DNA from: Dallia pectoralis
Taxonomy: Eukaryota > Chordata > Actinopteri > Esociformes > Umbridae
Reading direction: 5' to 3'
Length of the DNA: 64,000 nt
Assembly: GCA_029465975.1 (NCBI GenBank)
Contig: CM055730.1
Coordinates: 11,831,934-11,895,933, forward strand
Part shown: piece after piece, positions 47,925 through 59,775 of the stretch
Numbering within the stretch: the first letter of the stretch is position 1
Layout: each line of letters starts with the position of its first letter
Notes under the pieces: generated by a model
The model's input: the letters and a program-made list of their open reading frames with translations, nothing else
What the model was told of the DNA's origin: nothing
Databases searched by the model: none
Position numbers and translations under genes: made by a program

Positions 47925-48245
47925 GAAACCAACGTTGAACTTTTTGGCCATTAATCCAAAATGTCTGTTTGGCACAGAAACAACACTGCACATTACTTAA
48001 AGAACACCATAACCACAGTGAAGCAAGGTGTTGGCAGCATCATGCTTTGGGGCTATTTTTCTTCAGCTGGAGCCAGGGCTGGAATGGCCCAGCTAGAGCC
48101 CAGACCTAAATCCAATTGAACATCTGTGGGAAGATCTGAAGAGGGCTGTGCACAGGAGATGTCCTCGCAATCTGACAGATTTGGAGCAATTTGGCAAAGA
48201 GTGGGCAAATATTGCCAAGTCAAGATGTGCCATGCTAACAGACTT
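47925..48245 (+). mobile_element. Tc1-like transposon remnant
   Basis: Blocks include GTGAAGCAAGGTGTTGGCAG, GCATCATGCTTTGGGG, CCTAAATCCAATTGAACATC, GAAGATCTGAAGAGGGCTG and GCCAAGTCAAGATGTGCC. These are transposase C-terminal sequences with an internal deletion. It belongs to a different subfamily from the element at 29125. Confidence 0.8.
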
Positions 48246-49054
48246 CTAGCCAAAAAGACAATAATTCTCACCATAATGACACAGGAACATACTACAGGTA
48301 TGTGTGTGAGCCAATATATCTGCAGACAACTTCAACAAAAGAACTTAAGTGCCAGCACATGCTTCCTAGATCATTGGTTGGTGCTTCATCACACAGGCAG
48401 ACAGTAAACCCAAACATTCTGCAATAGAGTTTTTCCGAAGCTAAAAAGTGACGAGTTATTTGCAAGTAAGAATGTTTTTTTCAAGTTAAAAGACTACTAT
48501 TTCTGTGTATATGAGAAACCAAGCTCTGAATATTGTAGGAAAAAATTGTCCATTATCTAAAAAAACAATGAAGTATGGCAAAACACTATCATGCAAAACA
48601 CTATCACGTTTGGGAAAACTGTGGCAAACTGTTGTTGCTGCTCTTCATTTCTCACATGATTCAACACTAGCTAATGCTGATGCTAGGAAAATAAGCTGCT
48701 CCATTTAATTTTTCTATACATTTATTGCCTGGCTGACACGATGTACACAAAAAGAGAGCCGGTATCAGCGGGACAAACACAGCTGTGGTTGTCTACCAAG
48801 AATCCCAAAGCAACTGCAATAGTGTCACATGTTGTCCGGTTTTTAATAGCAGTCACTCGGCTAGTGATAAGGTAACAGGTGTTACTTTCTGTAAAGTTTA
48901 ACCAAGCACTGAAAGATCTCTAGTAGGGATATTTTATGCTACTCCATGTCAAGGGATATAAACACTGGATGAGATAATTAATGTGGTTTGATATGATTGG
49001 CCATTTTCTATTGCTAGTACAAATGTGGCCAATCCCTCATATATATAAATACAC

Positions 49055-49705
49055 CATAATGAACCAAAATAGTATGCCTAATATGCCGTTGGTTATGTAA
49101 GCATCTGACACTAAGACACTGAGATCTGGAAAATTTGGAGTCATGGGACCTTGAACTCTTCATCATGTTCCTCAAATCATTATCGAACAATATGTGCAGT
49201 GTGGCAGGGAACATTATCCTGCTATAAGAGACTGCTGCCATCAGGGAATACCATTGCCATAAAGCTGTGTAACCGGTCTGCAACAACGTTTTGGTAGATG
49301 TGCCGTGTCAAATTGATGTCCACATGAATGCCCGGACACCCAGTACGTAGCAATGTGTGATGCACTGTGTGTTGCAACACATTCCGCCTGTAACCATCAC
49401 TAAAATGTTCTGTGACCTGTGCCCCAGTTGACTTTCTGTTGGTTCGGACCAGCCGGGATAGCCTTCGTTGCCCCTGCTCGTCAATAAGCCTTGGGCCCTC
49501 CAACACCCTGTCACCGCTGTGGGGATTGTCCCTCTTCGGATCACTGTTGGCAGGTACTCAATACTGCTGATCGGGAGCACGCCACAAGCCTTGCCAGTTC
49601 AAAAATGCTGGTCTGGTCATAACAACTCGGTCCTTGTCAAAGTTCCTCGGGTCTTTACTTCTGCCCATTCCTCCTGCATCCAACACACTGATTAAGAGTA
49701 CTGAT
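49055..49705 (-). mobile_element. Tc1-like transposon remnant
   Basis: The minus strand encodes broken transposase. GPRLIDEQGQRRLSRLVRTN is the helix-turn-helix region, and QHTVHHTLLRTG follows. Plus-strand blocks GACATCAATTTGACACGG-like and GGGAATACCATTGCCAT match later parts in reverse. The end near 49058 (AACCAAAATAGTATGCCTA) looks like a decayed inverted repeat of the element at 43595. Confidence 0.8.
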
Positions 49706-49839
49706 AGTTCCCTTATCATTTAATCTAGCCAAACCTTAACATGTTCTCTTGTTAGGAGATCAACAATGTTATTTGGTTCACTGTAAGTGATCATTTATGT
49801 TTTCGTGTAAATCCTCATTTGTTTAAATATACAGTCATT

Positions 49840-50230
49840 AGAGAAAGTAAGTACACACCGTGAAATGTTTTATACTATAAAACATACGAAAACTAGTATG
49901 GAATAGTTTTGTTCTACTTTTGGTATTAAATACAAAGATTTGCTTTGGGTACACAGCCAAAAGACATTACAGAATAACTAACTGCCTCCTTATGGTGTTG
50001 TTTGCATCATGGTACGGGTATGTGTATCATCTGCAAAGACTGGAAAATTATTCTAGTATAAAGAAATAGAATACTTGAACAACATCCTAGAGAAAAAGCT
50101 GCTTTGTTCTATTTTACTTCAGACACTGCAATTAGAAGTAACCCTCAAGCAGGACAATAACGAACCATTCAAGGCCAAATCTACAATGGAGTTAACAAAA
50201 ATGCAATAAATGTTTCTGAGTGGCCAAGTC
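49840..50230 (+). mobile_element. Possible Tc1/mariner remnant
   Basis: A CAAGCAGGACAATAACGAAC block followed by AAGGCCAAATCTACAATGGA resembles the QDN region and following helix of Tc1-like transposases. Upstream, ATGGTACGGGTATGTGTATC is less clear. Family assignment is tentative. Confidence 0.4.
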
Positions 50231-51105
50231 TGTTTTCACTTCTGTCTGTTTTAATATAATTTCCTAACATGAAACAAATGCTGTCTAACCATGTCTAACA
50301 CTTTAATACAGCCAATATAACAATATAACGTTTTTTTATCATCAAAAAGTTGATTCATTTCAGTAATTCTATTCAAAAAGAGAAACTTTTATAATGTATA
50401 CAGACATTCCACACAGACTGATATATTTCATGTGTTCATTCCTTTTAATTTTGATGATTATAAATGACAATTAAGGAAAACCCCATAATCAGTATCTTAG
50501 AAAACTAAAACAATTTCAATTTTCGAATGATATAGTTAATACATTTAACTTGAAACTGCTGAATTTTGCTGAATGTAGTATTCATTGAATGTACTTTCAA
50601 ATCAGGAAATAAACGGTAAATTGATCCTAATACAGATTCAAAAATATAAATGACTAAATGCCTCCATCTGCTGGTCCAATATGGAATTGGTATTCAGTAG
50701 GCGACAAATCACTGTCGAAGTAGTCAGCACGTCGGTTCCATACAAAAACACCGTCATGTTTTGGTATTAAAATACTTCGATATAATGCTAGACCACTAAA
50801 AAAAGAATACTATTTTTGGCCTATTTATTGTTGTTTGTGATAATTTGCGTTTGTATTTCAATGATTACGGTATTTGAACATGTAAACAGTGCTCTACTGC
50901 GCATGTGTGAAAAACAAAATGTCAGCGTCCATAAAGAGCATTTTCAGATTCATTTAGAAAATAACTTCTGTTGACGGTCAGATAGTTTGTTCTGATACAT
51001 CAAGGGAATATAGTCGTTATGACTCGATTAGCTTAGTGATTGAGTAACGTAAATTTTGTTTCAATTTTGTATGGAGTCTTTCATTAAAACTATTTTGTAG
51101 TAGCT
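50231..51105. other. mtrf1l upstream region
   Basis: AT-rich sequence with no recognised element. It must include the mtrf1l promoter and 5' UTR. No TATA or CCAAT arrangement convinces me. Confidence 0.4.
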
Positions 51106-53552
51106 ATGGCTTTAACACAAGTTGTCAAAATGTCCTTACTGTATTGTCGTTTCAAAAAGTCCTCTTACCAGATGTGGTCCACTTTCATGCCTCAAAGAAA
51201 TTACCAGACGGTTATGTGCAGTAGACGGCATCCATCCCCAAAGATATGCCAGAAAAGTAGAGCTATGCATGCAACACAACCATTGATGCTAACAAAGTTG
51301 CTGACTGTGGATGAGATATTTGCCAGAAAACTATTACAGGACTACTTGAAGAAGGTCGAGACAGAATATAGTGACAGTCTCAACGTTATCAACTTGACCG
51401 AGGGGCAGCAGAATACTAGCGAGGAATTCAGAGTAAAAAGAACTAGAGTGACAGTGTTAGACCCACTAATACAGTACATCAGAGAACTGGATACAAAAGA
51501 GCAGGAATTTGCTGAAACTGAAACATTACTCACAGGTGAGGCCACTTCTAATGTGTGATATTATATATATATATTAGATGCACAGTGCTTTTCTAATGTT
51601 TTTCTTATGCCAGTTGCTTGAACGTTTCATCACGTCACAAAATGTACCAATTGATTTCATTTGGCGAATGTCTCCAACGCATGCTGGGACTACCATCTTG
51701 CATGGAAATGTGTCTTACTGCACCGAGTGATATGAATAATACAAGTTATTCCATCACAGATGAAGACCCAGACATGTGTCAACTGGCAGTCATTGAGAGG
51801 GAGGCCTGTCAGAAAGCGATTCAGGTTATCAGAAAAAAGGTACCATCATTTTACATTGTCTTTTAAAAGCAAATGTAGGATTTGAAAGTAAAGATCACTA
51901 TTCGTTTTGGAAAACCTAGATTTTTGGCATTCAATTCTTGTCCATATGGTTTTCTGTTCAAGCTCATCCTTAATTGCACTCAATTGGTGTTCCAGGTCTG
52001 AACCAGTCCCTTATTAGAGGGTTGCTATGAAAATGTGGCTATGAATGGCCTCAGGTCCTGAGTTGAGTTTAAGGGACTAGTCACTGAACTGACATGTCTG
52101 ATTCATCTACATTCCTTCAGATCCTGTCCCACTTGATCCCTGAGGAAGATTCAGACATGAGTGACTTAGTCCTGGAGGTCACCGCTGGGGTTGGAGGTCA
52201 GGAGGCCATGCTCTTCACAGCAGAAGTCTTTGAGATGTATCACACCTTTGCCACCCACCAAGGCTGGGCATTCGACATCCTGGAGTACATGAAAAGTGAA
52301 ATAGGTCAGTCACGTTATTGAATCACTGGGCTTGTTGTCAAACACCGTAATAGTGTAGTAGCCGAACTTGGAATGACTTTTTGCCGACTATGATGTTGTC
52401 TGAAGGTGGTTTACGGCATGCATCAGCCAGTATCAGTGGTCCTGAGAGCTACAAGAGGATGAAGTTTGAGGCAGGTGTGCATCGTGTACAGAGGGTGCCT
52501 AAGACTGAGAAAATGGGCCGCACGCACACCAGTACCATGACAGTGGTGGTTCTTCCCCAGCCCACAGAGGTGACACCTTGGACATTTCCCATATTTTCAC
52601 CGTTACCAGAGATGAGGCATAAGCTCACTGCATTTTGCCATGTGTTTGATTTGCTGTTTTTGTCATTTTCAGATCACGTTCACAATTAACTCGAAAGACC
52701 TGAAGATTGAAACTAAAAGGGCTAGTGGAGCCGGGGGCCAGCATGTCAACACCACAGACAGCGCAGTGCGAATTGTTCACCTGCCTACAGGTAATCTCAA
52801 GTAATAAAATGCTCTACGGTACAGTCAGAGCCTATAAGGCGACTTGCATTGCATGTAATTACAGATCAAATTCAAGGTAACAAACGTGTGTTGTGACTGG
52901 ATCTATTGCTTGCAAATAGCCATAATGGAAAGTTCTTTGACAATTATCTTGTAACTTGTGTTTTGGGTCATAGGTGTGGTCTCAGAATGTCAGCAGGAAA
53001 GGTCCCAGCTGAAAAATAGGGAAAAAGCCATGAAGATTTTACGTGCTAAACTCTACAATATTAAGCTGGAAGAAGAGACCAGTAAACGATATACTGCTCG
53101 GAAGGTCCAGGTACAGATCTGAAATGTATACATTTAAAATAACCTAAGCATGAACTTAACAAAAAGTCAAAAACATTTGACTGAAAAAGATAATCGAAAG
53201 GGCACATAGATAGAGACAGATGTGACAAGATTTTGTGTTTACTGCCATAGAAAGATAAACTGACAAAAGCAAGTCTGTATGTTTTAGTGTGTTTGTCTAC
53301 AGAACATGTTATTGTGTTGACTAATTATTATATCATTTTTAGATTGGCACCAAAGGGAGGTCTGAAAAAATCCGGACCTACAATTTTCCTCAGGATCGAA
53401 TCACAGATCATCGGATTGGGAAAACGGTGCATGAGGTCCGCGAATTTCTTTTGGGTGAAGAGCTTTTTGAGGAAATGAATACAGCACTTCGGGAGTTCTC
53501 AAACCAGGAGACGCTGATGGACATCCTTGGAGAAAATGACTTTGACCAGTAA
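51106..53552 (+). CDS. mtrf1l: Mitochondrial release factor 1-like (mtRF1a)
   Basis: This class I release factor reads UAA and UAG on mitochondrial ribosomes and hydrolyses the peptidyl-tRNA bond. Exons: 51106-51535, 51760-51839, 52121-52304, 52406-52569, 52673-52790, 52974-53110 and 53343-53552. Phases agree. From the first ATG the product is about 440 residues (human 380), so a later Met (position 9 or beyond) may be the true start. The leader is basic and hydroxylated, which suits a mitochondrial presequence. Seen in order are GVGGQEAMLF of the RF core, HRVQRVPKTEKMGRTHTST with the PKT tripeptide of the codon-recognition region, ASGAGGQHVNTTDSAVR with catalytic GGQ (about 307-309), and KGRSEKIRTYNFPQDR. 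The uninterrupted PKT and the sequence GRTHTST favour MTRF1L over MTRF1, which has an insertion there. The tail is LMDILGENDFDQ. fbxo5 follows in tandem. Confidence 0.94.
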
Positions 53553-53824
53553 CGGTCTATGTGGTCGTTTGCATTAAAGCTATGGATATTACTTTTAATA
53601 AGATCAGAGTGTTTACTTGCCTCTTTGCCTTTACTTCCACCCCAGCCCCCTTTGGTTTCAGTTGGAGTCCACTTTACACATTCCACCCCTGTGTGTGCTG
53701 CCAGTCCTCCAACTTCTTTTGTTGCTCTTTAACCAGTAAAACCAGGGAAAACCTCCACATGCCAGTAATGTCTGTCAGTGAATGTCCACCACTGAGCATG
53801 CTGTGCTCGCATGACCTTGTCTAA

Positions 53825-53830
53825 AATAAA
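53825..53830 (+). terminator. mtrf1l: Polyadenylation signal, mtrf1l
   Basis: AATAAA about 270 bp after the stop codon, the first canonical signal downstream. The implied transcript end lies less than 200 bp from the first CCAAT box of the fbxo5 promoter. Confidence 0.75.
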
Positions 53831-54009
53831 TGTTTTGTAAATAATTAATGTTTGTTTAGTATTTAAAGACACTTGTAATGAAGCAACTATGCTAAACATT
53901 AAGTTGTCGCAATTTTTTCTTTTTCACAATTAATATTTGGTCTTATATTTTAGGAAATATATTATTTTTTAAATTGCATTATTGAAAATAAGGGCAGAAC
54001 CAGCAGGTC

Positions 54010-54170
54010 TTTCTTCATTGGGTATCAGTTGTGTCAGTCAAGGAGCTCTGACGTCAGCAGCCGTTCGTCTGTTTCATTGGTTCCTCTATTTAAAGGCAAC
54101 TGCCCTGCTTGGCACACATTGGTTTGCGCCATTTTGGCACGGTTTTCAAATGCTTGGTGGTCTGGCGCTT
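54010..54170 (+). promoter_or_regulatory. fbxo5: Likely fbxo5 promoter with CCAAT boxes and CHR
   Basis: Three inverted CCAAT boxes (ATTGG at 54017, 54076 and 54118) lie upstream of TTCAAA at 54145-54150, the reverse form of a CHR element (TTTGAA). GCGCC-type motifs at 54126 and 54164 resemble weak E2F sites. NF-Y plus CHR or E2F is the usual promoter of cell-cycle genes, and human EMI1 is E2F-driven. The transcription start is inferred to lie near 54150-54200. Confidence 0.55.
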
Positions 54171-54249
54171 TTTAGTTTTTATCTCATTCAAGTATCAGGA
54201 AGGTCTGCAGAAACTAAACAGCAGAAATAGGCGAACAGAACAGTTAAAG
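54170..54249 (+). other. fbxo5: Probable fbxo5 5' UTR exon
   Basis: The sequence ending CAGTTAAAG|GTATGAA offers a donor at 54250. A matching acceptor, CTTTTTCCCTTTAAG, lies at 55195, 30 nt before the start codon. The intron would be 946 bp. The 5' boundary of the exon is not visible. Confidence 0.5.
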
Positions 54250-55225
54250 GTATGAAATATGCATAACTTTGTTATTTTATATTGCGTTGTTATTGTTGTG
54301 TTTGGCTAGTATTTGCACTTTAACGTGCTTTATGCTGGTTTGTTGCTGCGCTATGCTCATTAGTTTACACAATGTTTACTAGTTAACTTAACTGACACAT
54401 TTCCAACACACAACAGTGTCAACAAACCTGACTTCAGTACCATGTTATTCTACACCCATAGCTGGCCTGTGTAACGTTATGGCTATTTATACGTTTGAAT
54501 TTTCTTACATGGATCTAGCTTAGCGTGCTAGTTAAATTAGCCAATGTAAACCGCTGTACTACTAGTAGCTATGTATAAGTTGGCTGGCTACTACATTATA
54601 TGTATAATTATGAAAGTAGTCTTGTTTCAGTATTGCATGCATTTTTCTTTTTTAAAACAAATCAACTGAGTTTGTTACCTGTGTTTAATGACCGTGTGTC
54701 ATTACTACCCGCGTAAAAGTGCAATGGCTCCAGTGCAGACCGAGGGTACTGTAACGATGCTTTTAACTCATTAACATTGGTTAATATCATTAAAGTCTCT
54801 AGACTGGCTGTGCTGGCATTATGCTGTACTATATATGTTTTATTCTGTAATGTGCATGCTTGTTACATCACTAGGCCAGCTAACAAACCTTATGTTGTTG
54901 AATGCTAAACCAGGGGGGGGAGTAAAAAAAGCGCACTGGCTTTGGAGGGAATGCATGTCAGGACACTTGTTAGGCCACCAAACTAGACTGTGTGTGTAAA
55001 TCGACTAGTTAGTTCAAATTGCGATACGTTTACTAGCACTTCAATGTCGGTTTTGGATTGTAAACGTGTTTGATTTGCTCAATCTACCACGGTTTGATGC
55101 GGTAGATTAACTTGTGTAGTTGCTTTGTTAGCAACTCTCTTGGCTATTTCTTTGCACGCTTTGGTTGTAATTCGTTGGCTCTTTTTCCCTTTAAGGACTC
55201 CAATTTGTGACACTAGTCAATCAAA

Positions 55226-56871
55226 ATGAAGTGTCCGTCCAACTACGAGGGACCTCGATTTCCCTGTGACGTGGGGAAACAAGTCACATTTCAGGAGTCA
55301 CGCCTTAAAACATCACCATTCAAGGGATGCCCAGTCAAACCGCTGCTCTCTCCAGATATCACCTACACTGCAAACATTTGCCCCACGGAGGGGGGAAAGG
55401 CTCTTCACGATAAGGAGAACAGCCAACATGACAGAACTCTTGAACAGGTGAACCTAGACTCCGACACATTTGAGGACAGCGGTTACCTGTCATTACAGAC
55501 TAGCCATATAGAGGACGTTGATAGTCTAAAGGGACATGGAAAGTCTCTAGAAAATGAGACTTCATCTCCCTGTTCCCCAGGAGCTGACTATGGCAAGGCT
55601 AAGTATACTGCCTCAAAACTCCCAATACTAAAGTTTCAACATGCTGTGTGCAAAGAACTCTCAGACAGCTTTCGAAGGACCCAACGCTATGACTGGACTG
55701 CCGTTAGCCGGCTAGCAGAGGACGCTGGCCTGGAAAGGGTTATTGGTAGGAACATGGGCCTTGACTGTGTCGATGTTTTGAAAGCACTGCTGGAGAGGGA
55801 CATGAAGCACATTCTCACCAGGATCCTACGAGTGCTAGGAGATGTTGACCTCGTAAGGTAAGTGTGTGAGCATGATTGGTTCAGTGACATTTCAGGCTCT
55901 TAAATGGTTTTGCAGTTCATAAAATTCAGTGTTTCTCCACAGGTGTCGCAAAGTGAGCAGGAGCTGGGAAGAAATAATCTGCCAAGACAAGTCTGCCTTC
56001 CGTCGATGCCGCCAGGCTGAACAGAGAATCATGGTAAACACTGACGTTTAAATGGGTTTCCTATTGTTGTGATTTGGTGTATACATACTGCGGCTCTTCA
56101 TTAGACCTTCTGGCATGATCGTCTAGAGTTATTCAACACAAGCAACCGGAAAATTGACATTATAGTTAGTCTTCACACAATGTTGCCGCCTGTATGGTAA
56201 TTGTCAATTATTATTATTTATTTTTTTTTCAGGACTCCAGAACTCCTGCCGGACAGGACAATGTAGAGTCTCTGACACGAAATTCCTTGACTTCCAGGGT
56301 CGTAATGTCCTCTATTCAGAGAGTTGCTTCAACCCCTGCCCAGAAGTCTACCAGAAGGGTGCCGTCCCAGAGAGAATGCACAAAGACGCCACACAGCTCC
56401 GGGCAGTCTCGGTTTAGAGAATACCAAAAGGTGGGTTGGACAGTCCTCTTTACTTTCCATGTCAATGTTCAGAAGCTAAGATGATGGTCCTTGATGTGTT
56501 TTGTTGGTCATCCCATTTACTCAGTTCCAAAGTAAGTCAGTTGTCACATTCATGTTCTAATCGACACATCAAGTGAGGAAATGCTCCATTGACGTCCATG
56601 TTTTGTTCTTCAGGTTGCCAGTTCACTGAAGCAGTGCGAGTCGCTGAAGCCCTGTAAGCGCTGCGGCTCCCCTGCCAAGCACAACGTCGATGCCATGAGG
56701 GCCACCTGTACCCGCCTGAGCTGTGCCTTTGACTTTTGTACCCAGTGCCTGGGGCCGTTCCATGGCTCGTCAGTCTGCTCTGTGCGGCTGTCCCGTGGCC
56801 CTAGCAGCTCCAGAGATACCCCCATCCTCATTGGCAGCGCCCGTAGCAAGAGGAATGTCAGGCGTCTGTGA
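55226..56871 (+). CDS. fbxo5: F-box only protein 5 / EMI1, APC/C inhibitor
   Basis: EMI1 blocks the anaphase-promoting complex in S and G2 so that cyclins accumulate. Coding exons: 55226-55857, 55943-56033, 56233-56430 and 56614-56871, about 392 residues (human 447). Seen in order: a KEN tripeptide (63-65); the phosphodegron DSGYLS (84-89) for beta-TrCP and Plk1-driven destruction; an F-box-like region (about 185-235, with DVDLVRCRKVSRSWEEI); a candidate D-box RNSL (257-260); and a zinc-binding region whose ligands fit C6HC (C321, C324, C339, C344, C349, C352, H357, C362). The C-terminal tail ends RRL, the RL tail that docks on APC/C. The ATG follows an in-frame upstream region without another good start. 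Neighbour mtrf1l matches vertebrate synteny. CCAAT and CHR elements suggest cell-cycle control. Confidence 0.95.
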
Positions 56872-57195
56872 AATCCACCCGCCCCAGGATAAAGGTCCAG
56901 TGAAGCACCGTTTTAAAATAGCATTTTCAAAATATTTATCTTTTATTCATTTACATTTTAAGGCCACTGCGCCCACACGCTAGAAACCGAAGAATCATGA
57001 CATTAGAATACTGTGTATTTGAATACACTGTATTTTTGGACAATCGGTGATGCCGGTTGTCTGGAGTTTGTCGTCCGAAAGCGACAATTGTACTGGAATA
57101 CCGGATTAAACATTTTCCTAGTAATGTAATATTTCTTATTGATATGTATGTCTAAATATATTTGTACATTTTTAAATGTGAGATGTAAATATTTA

Positions 57196-57201
57196 AATAA
57201 A
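57196..57201 (+). terminator. fbxo5: Polyadenylation signal, fbxo5
   Basis: AATAAA 325 bp downstream of the stop codon, within an AT-rich 3' UTR. No earlier canonical signal is seen. Confidence 0.75.
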
Positions 57202-58285
57202 TGTATTTCAGAATTTTATAAAAACACAGTTCTCCTTTTTTCTTATTTACTTTGTTAAAATAAATAAATAATTCTGGGATGGGTTCTGCCGAAATTACAT
57301 TCATACTGATTTACTCATCTTGATTTGACTTGTGTACTAAAACATCTTGCTGTACTACATGGACTGTTGGCATTTGATCATAAATATTGTAGTTCCCCAA
57401 AAAACATTTTTTAAGTCCAAATGAGATTAGTCCCGTTAATGCTATAGTAAGCTCAGACTAACACAGAGAAACCTTCAATTGATGCACAACTCTCCCACAT
57501 GTGCAGACTTGAGGGATATTGTCAGTATTGCTGATCTGGACTGGGTGTCCTGGCTCTTGGACAAATGCTCTCATTAGGATGCATATCCTTTGCCCCATTT
57601 AGACTGGACTGTTCTGGTACTGGCTAGACTTGTTGGCTTGTCGTGTTTTTTAGTTCTCACACCCATGAAATGAGTAAATGGGGTTAGGTTTAATTCACGG
57701 ATGGAATGAGCTGCTGATTAAGATGCTTGAAGATGAAGAACAGCTAACAAATCCATTAATTCCAATAGATGGTGCCAGAACTCCGCTTTAAAATAAACTG
57801 ATGGCTCTATTTAGTATGTTAATAAAAAGACCAATAACAGCCAATAATTACACAAGTAATTTGCACAGTACACCCTTTGTGATTCTATTGATTTCATTTA
57901 ATTCATAAAGATATCTCATGGATACTATTGTCCCTGTGGTTTCCTTAACTAATGGTGTGATAATGCACCCTGTTCAACACTACATTTATCTTGTCTCCTG
58001 TGGTAAGATAACACTGACGAAATTTGTCAACGTTTTTCTTTCGTGTATCAGACTATCCCATTAAAATAACAACAAAAAAATTATGTGCACTGTAAGATTT
58101 CTCTGAATTGCTGTAGAACAGATTAAGGCCCAGTTACACCTATTTATTTCCATTACTAGAGATTGCTTTACTACTACTACTTCTGTATCAATCTTTGACA
58201 AAGTACAATCTCATGTGATTTCGATCAGCTGATTTTCACACTAATTCTGTTTGAGTAATTACTCATATCTGAATGTGGTAGGTTG
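57202..58285. other. Intergenic, nothing recognised
   Basis: AT-rich sequence with short open frames only. No exon, RNA gene or named repeat could be supported. Confidence 0.4.
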
Positions 58286-58480
58286 TAGTACCTCAAGGTT
58301 CCCCAGAAACCATGTTTGGAGAACCATCCGAACAGGCAACCATCTCTGCAGCACTCCACTAATGTCTTGATGGTAGAGTGGCCAGATGGAAGGCACAGAA
58401 CGAGAACCTAAAGCACTGTCAAACCATGAGAAATAAGGTTTGGTGTCTGAGAAAAACAAGACTAAGCTCTAACCTAAATT
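58286..58480 (+). mobile_element. Tc1-like transposon fragment
   Basis: Contains AACCATCTCTGCAGCACTCC, then GATGGTAGAGTGGCCAGATG, and CAAACCATGAGAAATAAGG, in the order of a salmonid-type Tc1 transposase. Both ends are missing. Confidence 0.75.
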
Positions 58481-59157
58481 ACAAGCTTCAGTAATGGATA
58501 CATACAGTGTGTGTTGTGTTTTTCTGTAGTGCAAATGAGCAATGTCTCGTGACAGCAGATATCAAAATGTGCAAAGTCCAGTATGTAAAGCTATATGTAA
58601 GTGTATATACAGTGGTCCAAATGATGTAGTCTATATACCAAAATTGGATCAGGCTCAATTTGTCTTAGCATCTACAGATGTGCCTGAATATATTTTTTTT
58701 AAACCAGGTCTCGTGGGAACATTTTTCGAGTTATGGCTTCGCGCCATCTATCACCAGGACAATCTCTAATGCCTGCTAGTTGGCAAACCACCAAATACAT
58801 GGCTGCCTTCAAATATAATGAGGAGTCTTTACCTCCCCATTTTCCAATGTACTAAATCAATATCACATTGCCTACAATTTTGCCATAATTTACAACTGAT
58901 TCATTTATCCTGTCCTGGTTTGTTTAGCATGCTTCAATAATACATCTTCCTAGTGTCATAACGTCATACCTCTGTCTCTAAGAATTTGAACTAGACTTGT
59001 CATTCAGAGAACCAAATTACCTTTAACTTTTATAACATTGTTACCTAGTACCAACTTATGGGTGGGTGGTGACTGCTTACTGTAAAAAGTTAGTTAGTAA
59101 ACTAGTTAAATGATGTACGTAGAGACACTCACCAACACAGGACATAGCTTGGAATTC

Positions 59158-59775
59158 TGACCTGCTCCTACTTACCTCTCTGCTTCAAATACTCCACTAT
59201 CATCCCAGTTGCAAAGAAACCAAAGATCACAGGACTAAATGACTACAGATCAGTCGCCCCGACCTCTGTGGTTTTGAAGTCTTTCGAGCGCCTTGTCCTG
59301 TCCCACCTCAGACTGTCACTGACCCAATAATCGACCCACAGCTGTTCACCTACAGAGTAAACAGGTCAGTGGATGTCACGATCAGCGTGGCTCTCCACTT
59401 CATTCTTCAACATCTTGACCGGCCCGGAACCTACGCTAGGATTTTGTTTGTGGACAGTTCTGCATTCAACACCATAATACCAGGTGTGCCCGAGTCCACT
59501 TGCAGGTGGATCACAGACTTCCTCTCCAATAGGAGGCAGCATGTGAGGTTAGAGAGGCACCGCTCCATCACCAACTGGTATGCTACAGCCACTGTCAAGG
59601 ATAAGGACTGACTGCAATGCATCATCTGCCCTGCGGAGCGGACCATTGGTTGTAAGCTGCCGTCCTTAAAAGCACTGTTCAAAGCCAGCTTCCCGAGGCG
59701 AGCAGCAAAGATTGAGGCAGACCCCTCCCGTCCGAGTAATGAACTGTTCAAAGCTCTCCCCACTGGCAGATGGTG
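59158..59775 (+). mobile_element. Non-LTR retrotransposon fragment, internally deleted
   Basis: Plus-strand frames give VAKKPKITGLNDYRSVAPTS, then LVLSHLRLSLT and HFILQHLDRPGTYARILFVD, which match the fingers of a fish reverse transcriptase. A piece around WITDFLSNRRQHVRL follows, then a jump to the C-terminal tail (FKALPTGR near 59750). The palm with its catalytic box is deleted and frames are broken. Confidence 0.8.

Noticed and set aside
51106..53552. Assignment of the release factor as MTRF1
   Set aside because: The codon-recognition region has PKT followed directly by EKMGRTHTST, without the insertion typical of MTRF1, and the neighbour is fbxo5 as for MTRF1L.
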